Shown piece after piece: positions 9,664 to 17,710 of a stretch of 64,000 bases of DNA; position 1 is the first letter of the stretch, and each line of letters begins with the position of its first letter. The position numbers were made by a program, and so were the translations under genes. The notes below the pieces were generated by a model that did no database searches, was not told where the DNA came from, and saw only the letters and a list, made by a program, of their open reading frames with translations. Source of the DNA: Provencibacterium sp. (GTDB lineage: Bacteria; Bacillota; Clostridia; Oscillospirales; Ruminococcaceae). The DNA lies in contig JAAWAN010000022.1 of NCBI GenBank assembly GCA_022792175.1, forward strand, positions 62,001 through 126,000, given 5' to 3'.

Positions 9664-9683
9664 GAAAGGCAGGGTCACAACAG

Positions 9684-11144
9684 ATGAACATCAAAGAGGC
9701 TTTCCATTCGCGCCGTTTTAAATATGGGGCGCTTTCTACCGCAATTTCGGCCATCTTTATCGTTTTGATTATCATTTTCAATGTGGTCGCTTCGCTTTTG
9801 ACCGATAAATTTCCTCTCACCATCGATCTGACGCCCAACAGCGCCTTCAAGCTCTCGCAGGAATCGATTGATTTTGTCCGCAACCTCTCGAAGGATGTCT
9901 CCGTTTATGTGCTGGCCAATGAAAAGAATCTGGAGAGTTCAGGAGATCTGTATACCTCGCAGATCAAAAGCGTCATCGACCAGTATTCGCAGTATAACAG
10001 CCACATATCCACCTCCTATGTGGATATCGTCAAGGACCCGACCTTCGTCACCCAATATTCCGACCTCAATTTAAGCTACAACGATGTGCTAATTACCTGC
10101 GGCACCAAAAGCCGCAAGCTCTCTCTCTCCAGTATGTTCAACATCTCCACCAACCAGTATACCGGCCAGCAGTCGATCCGCTCCTCCAAGGCGGAGCAGC
10201 TGATGACTGCCGCCATTATGGGCGTCACCAGCGATTCGAATGTCAAGGTTGCTTTCCTGACCGGACACGAGGAAGCGCAGATGACTTCCTTTCAGGAGCT
10301 GCTCACCCAGAACAACTTCGAAATCTCCACCATCAATCTGACGACCGATGAGATTCCGGGGGATATTGATGTGCTCTTCATGCTCGCCCCCCAGCGCGAC
10401 CCGGACAACGACCAGCTGCAGAAGCTCGATACTTTCCTGGAAAACGGCCAGCGGTATGGCAAAATGCTCTTTTATGCTGCCGATGCCGGTCAGGTGCCCA
10501 CCCCCAATCTGGATGCCTTTTTAAGCGACTGGGGCGTTGCTGTCGGCGAGGGCTCGGTAGCCGAGACTGACACCTCAAAAATCTTTAACTATAACCCCTA
10601 TTTCTGCACCGTCGAGTTCACGGCGGACGATTATACCGATGAAGTGAACACCACGATTAAGCCCTCGATGCCCTTCGGCCGCCCGCTCGAGGTGCTCTAT
10701 GAGGCGCAGAGCGGTTATTTAACGCAAACGCTGCTCTCCTATTCAGATACGGCCGCCGTTGTCCCGGTCAATGCGGCCAGCGACTGGCAGCCCGCCGAAG
10801 CGGACCTGCACTCTGTTCCCGCCTTGGTGCGCTCCACCTACCTGCGCTATGACGGGCTTGACCCGCTGCAGAGCCATGTCTTCGTGGCAAGCTCGGCTTC
10901 CTCAATGGAAAACGCGCTGATCAGCAGCAAATCGGTCAGCAATGCCGACTACTATCTGCAGCTGCTCAACACCGTTACCGAGCGCGGCGATGTTATCTCG
11001 ATTGCGCCCAAGGAGCTCGGCGGCTCGGAGCTGGGAATTACTCAGCTGCAGGCAACGATGATTTCCTCCGTGCTCATCTATGTCCTGCCGATTTTGATTG
11101 TCGTCATCGGCCTTATTATCTGGATTCGCCGGCGGCATAAATAA
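9684..11144 (+). CDS. Gld-family (GldG-like) ABC-type transport system component
   Basis: N-terminal TM, VRNLSKDVSVYVL..., VAFLTGHEEAQ, C-terminal TM; gene order ATPase-permease-GldG-DUF4340. Confidence 0.8.
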   Translation: MNIKEAFHSRRFKYGALSTAISAIFIVLIIIFNVVASLLTDKFPLTIDLTPNSAFKLSQESIDFVRNLSKDVSVYVLANEKNLESSGDLYTSQIKSVIDQYSQYNSHISTSYVDIVKDPTFVTQYSDLNLSYNDVLITCGTKSRKLSLSSMFNISTNQYTGQQSIRSSKAEQLMTAAIMGVTSDSNVKVAFLTGHEEAQMTSFQELLTQNNFEISTINLTTDEIPGDIDVLFMLAPQRDPDNDQLQKLDTFLENGQRYGKMLFYAADAGQVPTPNLDAFLSDWGVAVGEGSVAETDTSKIFNYNPYFCTVEFTADDYTDEVNTTIKPSMPFGRPLEVLYEAQSGYLTQTLLSYSDTAAVVPVNAASDWQPAEADLHSVPALVRSTYLRYDGLDPLQSHVFVASSASSMENALISSKSVSNADYYLQLLNTVTERGDVISIAPKELGGSELGITQLQATMISSVLIYVLPILIVVIGLIIWIRRRHK

Positions 11145-11164
11145 CGGGAGGAGCTTTAAAACCG

Positions 11165-12607
11165 ATGAAAAAACAGATCATGATCCTGGCCGTCTGCCTG
11201 ATTGTGGCGGCCGCGTTGGGCGGAGCTCTCTGGTTTTTAATGGGTTATGAGCCGGAGGGCACCTCCTCATCCTCCTCCTATACGGTGGATGAATCGCTCC
11301 AGCTCAACCAGAAAAGCCTGAACGACCTGGATTCCCTGAAGATTCAAAACGAGACCGGCAGCTATACCATCCGCTATCTGGGGGACAGCCAGTATACCCT
11401 GCAGGAGCTGGAAAATGCGCCCTTAAACAATTCGATGCTCTCCTCCGCCACCTCCCCGGCTGCTGCGGTTGTTGCCACCTCGCTGGTGACTGAAACGCCC
11501 GGAAACCTTTCCGATTTTGGCCTGCAGTCCCCGCGCGCTACCCTCACCGCCCGCTATACCGACGGCAGCGAGTTCACGCTCGAGCTCGGAAGTGACGCTC
11601 CCGGCAACAACGGCATTTATGGCAAGGTGAAAGGCAGCGACGCCGTCTACCTGCTTTCCTCCTATACCTTTTCCAATGCGCTGAGGGATAAGTTCGAATA
11701 CGTCGATCTGACGGTGACCGAGCAGCCGGCTACAAGCGAGATGGATGTTCTGCCGGAGCGCATCGTTCTCGGCGGCAGCCTGCGGCCGGAGGAGCTGGTC
11801 ATCGAGCGAAACAGCGGTGCGAGCGACGATGAAAAGACCTATGGCCTCAACCTCTACCGCATTTCTGCCCCCAAATCGCGCGCCGTCGATTCAGACAGCG
11901 CCGTAGAAGCGCTGCAGTCCCTTCTCTCCATCAGCGCCGAATCAGCTGTTGCCTATCAGCCGGATGAAGCGCAGCTCGCGGAATACGGGCTGGATACCCC
12001 TTACTCCACCGCGGCCTTCACCTATCTGGATGGGGAGGAGAACACGCTGAGCGTTTCCCTCTCGGTAAGCGCGGCGGATACGCAGGGCTTCGTTTACCTG
12101 CTGCGCGATGACCGGCCGGTTGTTTACCGGATGAAGGCCGCCGACCTGCCCTGGTATGACATGACCTATGGCGACTTTGCCGCCACGCTGCAGCTGCTTC
12201 CCTATATCGACAGCGTCCGCCAGGTCACCGTTGAGGCCTCCGCCGGCAAAACCTATATCTTCGATTTTGAGGGCGAGGGGGATGAGCTGCAGTTTAAGAG
12301 CGATGGCAAGGTGCTCGATGACAAGCAGTTCCGCCAGTATTACCAGTCGCTCATCGGCATGCCCAGCGAGGAATACACCGAAGCGCAGCCGCCGGATGAA
12401 AGCGAAGCGCTCTTAAAAATCACCTTCACCTACCGCGACGCCTCCAAAAAGCCGGACTATATCGCCCTGCTTCCCGGCCCGACGCGCAGGCTCTTCCTCT
12501 CGATTAACGGAGAGGCGGAATTTTATACCCGCTCCTCCTATCTGGATACCATTCTCAGCAATTCCGAGAAGATTCTTGCCGGGGAAACGGTCGACCCGCT
12601 CTATTAA
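11165..12607 (+). CDS. DUF4340-domain protein
   Basis: N-terminal TM; tandem DUF4340-like segments (LGSDAPGNNGIYGKVKGSDAVYLLSSY); operon context. Confidence 0.75.
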   Translation: MKKQIMILAVCLIVAAALGGALWFLMGYEPEGTSSSSSYTVDESLQLNQKSLNDLDSLKIQNETGSYTIRYLGDSQYTLQELENAPLNNSMLSSATSPAAAVVATSLVTETPGNLSDFGLQSPRATLTARYTDGSEFTLELGSDAPGNNGIYGKVKGSDAVYLLSSYTFSNALRDKFEYVDLTVTEQPATSEMDVLPERIVLGGSLRPEELVIERNSGASDDEKTYGLNLYRISAPKSRAVDSDSAVEALQSLLSISAESAVAYQPDEAQLAEYGLDTPYSTAAFTYLDGEENTLSVSLSVSAADTQGFVYLLRDDRPVVYRMKAADLPWYDMTYGDFAATLQLLPYIDSVRQVTVEASAGKTYIFDFEGEGDELQFKSDGKVLDDKQFRQYYQSLIGMPSEEYTEAQPPDESEALLKITFTYRDASKKPDYIALLPGPTRRLFLSINGEAEFYTRSSYLDTILSNSEKILAGETVDPLY

Positions 12608-12670
12608 GCGGCAAAGGGGATTTCTCAAAATACAAAAAACGATATCCCGGGGATATCCGCGATAAAAAAT

Positions 12671-12710
12671 AAAGGCAAGGCAAGCCTCAAAGAGGCTGCC
12701 TTGCCTTTTT
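12671..12710 (+). terminator. Intrinsic terminator of the Gld-type ABC operon
   Basis: aaaggcaaggcaagcctc-aaa-gaggctgccttgccttttttt stem with a one-base bulge and T-run. Confidence 0.85.
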
Positions 12711-12773
12711 TATATCCGCTGTTTTATCAGGGGGAAGACATTCGCGGGATAGGGATCCGCCGGCACAGGAGCA

Positions 12774-13352
12774 CTAGAATAGACGGTGCGTTTTTATCTG
12801 CGTGCACCGATCGCCGTCAAAGGAGAAACTGACTATCCAGGGCATCCGGTTTTTAATCTGATTGAATTCAGGGTAGCCAAAGGAAGAATCGAAATAATGA
12901 AGAATGGTGCTTAAGGCCGTTCCGTGGGTGCCAATGACGATATTTTTGCCCCCGTATGTTTTTAACAGCCGGTTAAGGGCACGTATATTCCGCTGTTGTA
13001 CTTCTCTTAAAGACTCCCCATCCAAAAGTTTAAAATCAAAATCGTCCCACTGTCTTCTGCAGAAGCTGTCAAAATCCTCTATCCACCTCTCTCCCACCTT
13101 TCGCTCTCTGAAATCGCTGTCAAGCCTTATCTCCATTTTCTAAGCATCTGCAAATTCCTTTATCGTATCAACTGCCCTTTTATAGGGGCTTGAGAAAATG
13201 ACATCAATCCCTTTATCCCGCAAAAACGCAGTGACCTGCTTTCTGTCCTGCAGGCCCTGCTCTGTTAATTCGCGGGTCAGGTCATCATGGTTATGAAGGT
13301 TCGGCGCCGCATGACGCACAAAATAAACGGTGGTCATTTTATATTCCTCCAT
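12774..13352 (-). pseudogene. Histidine phosphatase (phosphoglycerate mutase-like), interrupted by an in-frame TAG
   Basis: N-half MTTVYFVRHAAPNLHNHDDLTRELTEQG...VIFSSPYKRAVDTIKEFADA, then TAG (13140-13142), then KMEIRLDSDFRERKVGERWIEDF...IVIGTHGTALSTIL in the same frame. Confidence 0.85.
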
Positions 13353-13661
13353 CAGGCGACAGCTTTACAGGATAAAATATCCTCCCGCAAATCCAGGATT
13401 TGCCGCAGCTGCTTTTTAAACCATCTCATTGCATAGAAACTGCATATCGTTTATCCTCAGGTTGGGAGGCGGGTAATATGGCGATGAAGAGAAAAAAGAT
13501 TTTAATGCCATACCGCATGACAGCAAGTATATGACGAAGTTTTTGATGGTTAGTGACCCGAAGAGCATTGAAAAATACAGCGGAAGCAGGGCCTACCGCT
13601 AAGTCCCGGGCCTCATCCTGCCGGGCCGCGGCGCACAAAAAAGGCGCGCTGCAAAATGCTT

Positions 13662-13748
13662 ATTCCGGTCTGTAGGAACCGGAATAAACGGCGGTTTCGC
13701 GCCAGGGGTACGAAATTTGGGGCATAATTTTGCCCCAAAAGCCCTTTT
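13662..13748 (+). repeat. Dispersed multi-hairpin element family H, copy 2
   Basis: attccggt-ctgtagga-accggaat hairpin, GGCGGTTTCGCGCC block, tttggggca-taattt-tgccccaaa hairpin and T-rich end; aligns with 2897-2980 and 58961-59049. Confidence 0.7.
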
Positions 13749-15486
13749 AGACCAGTTCACCAAATGCGCCATACAGCCCGGCATAGATGCCGCCTTTATC
13801 CATCAGCTGCTCATGGGTGCCCTCCTCGGCAATTTTCCCTTCACTAAGCACTAAAATCCTTCCGGCGCTGCGGATGGTCGAAAGCCGGTGGGCGATGACA
13901 AAGGTCGTGCGCCCGCGGCAGAGCGCATGCAGCGAACGCTGGATTTCCGCCTCGCTCTCGCTGTCCAGAGCGCTGGTCGCCTCATCCAGAATCAGCACGG
14001 GCGGGTTTTTCAGAAACACCCGCGCAATCGCCAGCCGCTGGCGCTGCCCGCCCGAAAGGCGCACGCCGTGCGGCCCGATATCGGTCTGATAGCCGTCCGG
14101 CAGGGCACGGATAAACCCATCGGCAAAGGCATTCTCCGCCGCCTGCATGACCTCCTCCTCCGAGGCCTGCGGGCGGCCATAGCGGATATTTTCCATCACC
14201 GTTCCCGAGAAGAGATAGGTGTCCTGCTGCACAACGCCGATATTCTCCCGCAGAAACTCGAGCGGCAGGGTGCGGATATCCCGTCCATCGAGCAGGATGC
14301 TGCCGCTGCCCGCCTCATAAAAACGGGGCAGCAGCGAACAGAAGGTGGTCTTTCCAACGCCGCTCTGGCCAACAAGCGCCACCGTTTCCCCCGCTTTTAC
14401 CTGCAGCGAAAGGTCTCTGAGAACCGGCTGCTGATCCTGCCGGTAGCAAAAGCTGACATTTTTCAGCTCAAAGCCGCCCTGCACCTTTTCCGGTTCCTGC
14501 GCTCCCGGCAGGTCGGCAATCTCCGGCTGCAGGTGCATCAGCTCGAGAAACCGGTCAAAGCCGGCGAGGCCCCGCTGATAAAGTTCAATGGTATTCATCA
14601 GCTTTTTAACCGGCTCGGTGAGATAGCCGATATAAAGAACAAAGCTCAGCAGATCGCTTAAACCCATCCGTCCCCGCAGCATACTGAGCCCGCCGAAGAC
14701 GATGACCGAAATGGTGATGAGCCGGGTAAAAAACTCAATCCCCTGATAAACGCCCGCTTCGGCGCGGTAAATACGCTTGCGGCTTTTTAAAAAACCGCGG
14801 TTGCTGCGCTCAAACTTCTCCTGCTCATAGCTCTCGCGCACAAACGACTGCACCACCCGGATGCCCGAAATCGTCTCCTCCACCTGCCCGTTTACCGCGG
14901 AAATCTGCTCCCGGCTCTGCCGGATGGCCTCGCGCATGCGGGCCCCGCGCAGCAGGACAAACACCGTCATAAACGGCAGAAAGGCGCAGACCAGCAGTGT
15001 CAGCCGAAAGTTAATCAGCGAGAGGATGACCGCTGCGCCGATAAACCGAGTCAGGGAGATGATAATATCCTCCGGGCCATGGTGGTAGAGCTCTGCCAGC
15101 CAGAGCAGGTCATCGGTCAGGCGGGTGAGCAGCTCGCCCACCCGGTGGCTGTCGAAAAAGGAGAAGGGCATCTTCTGCACATGGCAGAACAGCTCCCGGC
15201 GTACATCGCACTCAATCTGTGCACCGATGGCATGACCGCGGTAATCCTGCCAGTAGTCGCAGGCTATCTGAATAAAAAGCAGCAACAGCATCAGCGCGCC
15301 GGTGAGAAGAATCTTTCCGGCTGCGCCGGCAGCCCCCTCTGCAAGCAGCGTATCGGTGATATAGCGGGTAAAGAGCGGATAGGTGAGTGCGATGCAGGAT
15401 GCGGCCACCGAAACGGCCAGCACCGCCAAAAAAGAGGCCCCATAAGGGCGATAGTAGGAAACAAATTTTTTAAAATAAGAAAACAT
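13747..15486 (-). CDS. ABC exporter, fused permease-ATPase (multidrug/MsbA type)
   Basis: Six-TM N-terminus, Walker A LVGQSGVGKTT, LSGGQRQRLAIARVFLKNPPVLILDEATSALD. Confidence 0.93.
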   Translation of the reverse strand: MFSYFKKFVSYYRPYGASFLAVLAVSVAASCIALTYPLFTRYITDTLLAEGAAGAAGKILLTGALMLLLLFIQIACDYWQDYRGHAIGAQIECDVRRELFCHVQKMPFSFFDSHRVGELLTRLTDDLLWLAELYHHGPEDIIISLTRFIGAAVILSLINFRLTLLVCAFLPFMTVFVLLRGARMREAIRQSREQISAVNGQVEETISGIRVVQSFVRESYEQEKFERSNRGFLKSRKRIYRAEAGVYQGIEFFTRLITISVIVFGGLSMLRGRMGLSDLLSFVLYIGYLTEPVKKLMNTIELYQRGLAGFDRFLELMHLQPEIADLPGAQEPEKVQGGFELKNVSFCYRQDQQPVLRDLSLQVKAGETVALVGQSGVGKTTFCSLLPRFYEAGSGSILLDGRDIRTLPLEFLRENIGVVQQDTYLFSGTVMENIRYGRPQASEEEVMQAAENAFADGFIRALPDGYQTDIGPHGVRLSGGQRQRLAIARVFLKNPPVLILDEATSALDSESEAEIQRSLHALCRGRTTFVIAHRLSTIRSAGRILVLSEGKIAEEGTHEQLMDKGGIYAGLYGAFGELV

Positions 15487-15496
15487 AAAACAGACT

Positions 15497-15520
15497 CTCC
15501 TGCCGTTGCGGCATCAGGAG
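15497..15520 (-). promoter_or_regulatory. Hairpin containing the Shine-Dalgarno of the ABC exporter
   Basis: Minus-strand CTCC(TGA)TGCCG-CAA-CGGCAGGAG: the SD GGAG pairs with CTCC. Confidence 0.55.
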
Positions 15521-15537
15521 GGCCTTATAAGCGGCCG

Positions 15538-15591
15538 TTAATGGCCAAAACGCCCTCCAATTCCTCTGGCGAACATTTTCCTGATTTTCAT
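15538..15591 (-). CDS. Putative 17-aa leader peptide MKIRKMFARGIGGRFGH upstream of the ABC exporter
   Basis: ATG AAA ATC AGG AAA ATG TTC GCC AGA GGA ATT GGA GGG CGT TTT GGC CAT TAA preceded by AAAGGACGG; ends about 50 nt before the exporter ATG. Confidence 0.5.
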   Translation of the reverse strand: MKIRKMFARGIGGRFGH

Positions 15592-15704
15592 AACAACCGT
15601 CCTTTCTCGTTATAACGCATCGTTATCTTACATCTTACAAAGGGCAGCGCCCTTCGCAGCTGAAAATAAAATACCGGGCCTTTGCAAAAAACAGATGCTT
15701 TGCA

Positions 15705-16166
15705 TCAGGTATCTCTGGGCCCTCTGTGCAGAACAAAGCGCTGCACCGGATAGTCAAACTCGGTTTCCAGCTCTCCCGGCAGAAAGCCGAGGGAGCGGTA
15801 AAGCGCCCGCGGGGCCTCTCCCATGGGGTCACCCTCCCGAAAGGTGGTGACCGATACGTCTCCCGGCGGCATTCTTTCGAGCATCTTTAAAATAAGCGCT
15901 CTGCCGATGCCGCGGCGACGGCAGGCGGGATGCACCGCCATGCAGGAGAGGGTTTTCAGCCGCGGGGAAAAGAGCAGAATGCCGGCGATAACGCCCTCCT
16001 GCGTTTTGGCACAGAGGGCGGTTTCCCGGGAAATATTTTTCTGCAGCGTTTTCGTGTAGTCCGCCATATCCAGCCCGGGAAAGTTTTCCCGCAGCTCTTT
16101 TACCAGCAGAATCCAGGCGGACAGATCCTCCTCCTTCGCGCAGCAGACGGTGAAATTTCCGTTCAT
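15705..16166 (-). CDS. GNAT family N-acetyltransferase
   Basis: MNGNFTVCCAKEEDLSAWILLVKELRENF...LKTLSCMAVHPACRRRGIGRALILKMLE; GGAGG upstream of the ATG at 16166. Confidence 0.85.
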   Translation of the reverse strand: MNGNFTVCCAKEEDLSAWILLVKELRENFPGLDMADYTKTLQKNISRETALCAKTQEGVIAGILLFSPRLKTLSCMAVHPACRRRGIGRALILKMLERMPPGDVSVTTFREGDPMGEAPRALYRSLGFLPGELETEFDYPVQRFVLHRGPRDT

Positions 16167-16596
16167 GGCGGCCGCACCTCCCTTACCTATCGGCTTTATC
16201 CCTTTTGGCACTTTTCTTATTCTAACATAAGAAACCTCTGGGGGGAAGACAGAATTTTACCCGAAGGTTTCAAAAATTTTTATTTATCCTAAACGGGTGT
16301 AAGGAATATTTTCTATTTCCGACTAAAGTACGTTACCTTCCGCCTCTTTTCAGAGTTACATGGGTTCCTGCCCTTTTGAGATTCCGGCAGCAGGCTGGGT
16401 GTCCCTGTCTTCAACCCCATGGTAGCAAACAGAGGATATATATGGTATAATCAGAATCTGCAGGATGCTTGATGTCCGTTTTGAGCGGGCCGGCCATGAG
16501 AAACGGGGATTTATGCGCGGCAGATACCGTTCAGATGAAATCGAAGACGGCAAAGATGCATAAGCTTTACCGCCCGCAACCATCATCAAGGAGGAA

Positions 16597-17226
16597 ATGA
16601 AGATGAAAGCACTGCTGATAAACGGCAGCCCCCATGAAAAGGGCTGCACCTATACCGCCCTTCATGAGCTGTCCGGAACGCTTGAAAAGGAAGGCATTGA
16701 AACGGAGATTCTCCATATCGGCAATAAAGAGATTCGCGGCTGCATTGCCTGCCGCCGCTGCCACTCTGCCGGCGGCGGATGCGTATTTAACGATATCGTC
16801 AACCAGGTGGCGCCAAAGCTTGCCGAGGCGGATGCCTTTGTCATCGGCTCGCCGGTCTATTATGCCTCCCCGGCCGGCGGTGCGATCGCCTTTATGGACC
16901 GGCTGTTTTTCAGTACGATGGGGATCGATAAAACGATGAAGGTAGGCGCTGCCGTTGTTTCCTGCCGCCGGGGCGGCAATACCACCACCTTCGATGTGCT
17001 CAATAAATATTTCACCATCAGCGGGATGCCGATTGCCAGCAGCCAGTATTGGAACATGGTGCATGGGAGTTCGCCGGAGGAGGTATTGGCGGATAAGGAG
17101 GGGCTGCAGACGATGCGCACCCTCGGACGCAATATGGCCTTTTTGATGAAGAGCATCCAGCTGGGAAAAGAAAAGCTGGGCCTGCCAGAAAAGGAGCCCG
17201 GCATTTTCACCAACTTCCATCACTAA
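16597..17226 (+). CDS. NADPH-dependent FMN reductase / flavodoxin-family oxidoreductase
   Basis: MKALLINGSPHEKGCTYTALHEL...GCIACRRCHSAGGGCVFNDIV...GSPVYYASPAGGAIAFMDRLF. Confidence 0.9.
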   Translation: MKMKALLINGSPHEKGCTYTALHELSGTLEKEGIETEILHIGNKEIRGCIACRRCHSAGGGCVFNDIVNQVAPKLAEADAFVIGSPVYYASPAGGAIAFMDRLFFSTMGIDKTMKVGAAVVSCRRGGNTTTFDVLNKYFTISGMPIASSQYWNMVHGSSPEEVLADKEGLQTMRTLGRNMAFLMKSIQLGKEKLGLPEKEPGIFTNFHH

Positions 17227-17306
17227 GGGCAGAACAGAGGCACCGCCTTCTCCGTTTTGGGGCCGGGCACCCCTGTCGCCGAAGAGCAGCGGCCCGGTTT
17301 CATTAT

Positions 17307-17354
17307 AAAAAGAGGCTGCAAAAAAACGGTTGCGTTTTTTTGCAGCCTCTTTTT
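17307..17354. terminator. Strong bidirectional terminator hairpin
   Basis: aaaaagaggctgcaaaaaaacg-gttg-cgtttttttgcagcctcttttt, perfect 22-bp arms. Confidence 0.85.
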
Positions 17355-17528
17355 ACCCTTTATCCCTGCAAAAAGTAAATCGTGCCCCCTCCGGTTGGAT
17401 GAGCAAATCCTCCGGATATGCAAAGGGCATGAAAACATCTGTCCCCTAAAAACCGCTGCCAGCCTTCTTCAGATAAAAAGGCCGCTTCTGCTTCCCCGCA
17501 CCCTTCTTTATAGTCCTGCATTTTTGTG

Positions 17529-17557
17529 GTATAATAGCCGCAGAGCGGCTATTATAC
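17529..17557. repeat. Perfect inverted repeat containing TATAAT on both strands, upstream of tex
   Basis: gtataatagccgc-aga-gcggctattatac. Confidence 0.8.
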
Positions 17558-17631
17558 CTGATTTATTCGGCCGCCCTACGGGCATGGCCGATTATACCCG
17601 ATTCATCCGGCTGCCCTACCGGATATGGCTG
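17551..17631 (+). repeat. Imperfect ~40-bp direct tandem repeat (two copies) upstream of tex
   Basis: attatacctgatttattcggccgccctacgggcatggccg / attatacccgattcatccggctgccctaccggatatggctg. Confidence 0.7.
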
Positions 17632-17710
17632 ATGATGCCGCGGCCGCTTGGGCGGATATCGCCCATTTATCCGCCTTGTTCACAGCATCAACTGACAAAA
17701 AGGAGCTTAT

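Noticed and set aside
13490-13603. Plus-strand fragment YGDEEKKDFNAIPHDSKYMTKFLMVSDPKSIEKYSGSRAYR
   Set aside because: Looks like a gene tail but has no start and I cannot assign a family; too short to claim.
16468-16563. Short ORF MLDVRFERAGHEKRGFMRGRYRSDEIEDGKDA
   Set aside because: Weak RBS and no recognisable family.
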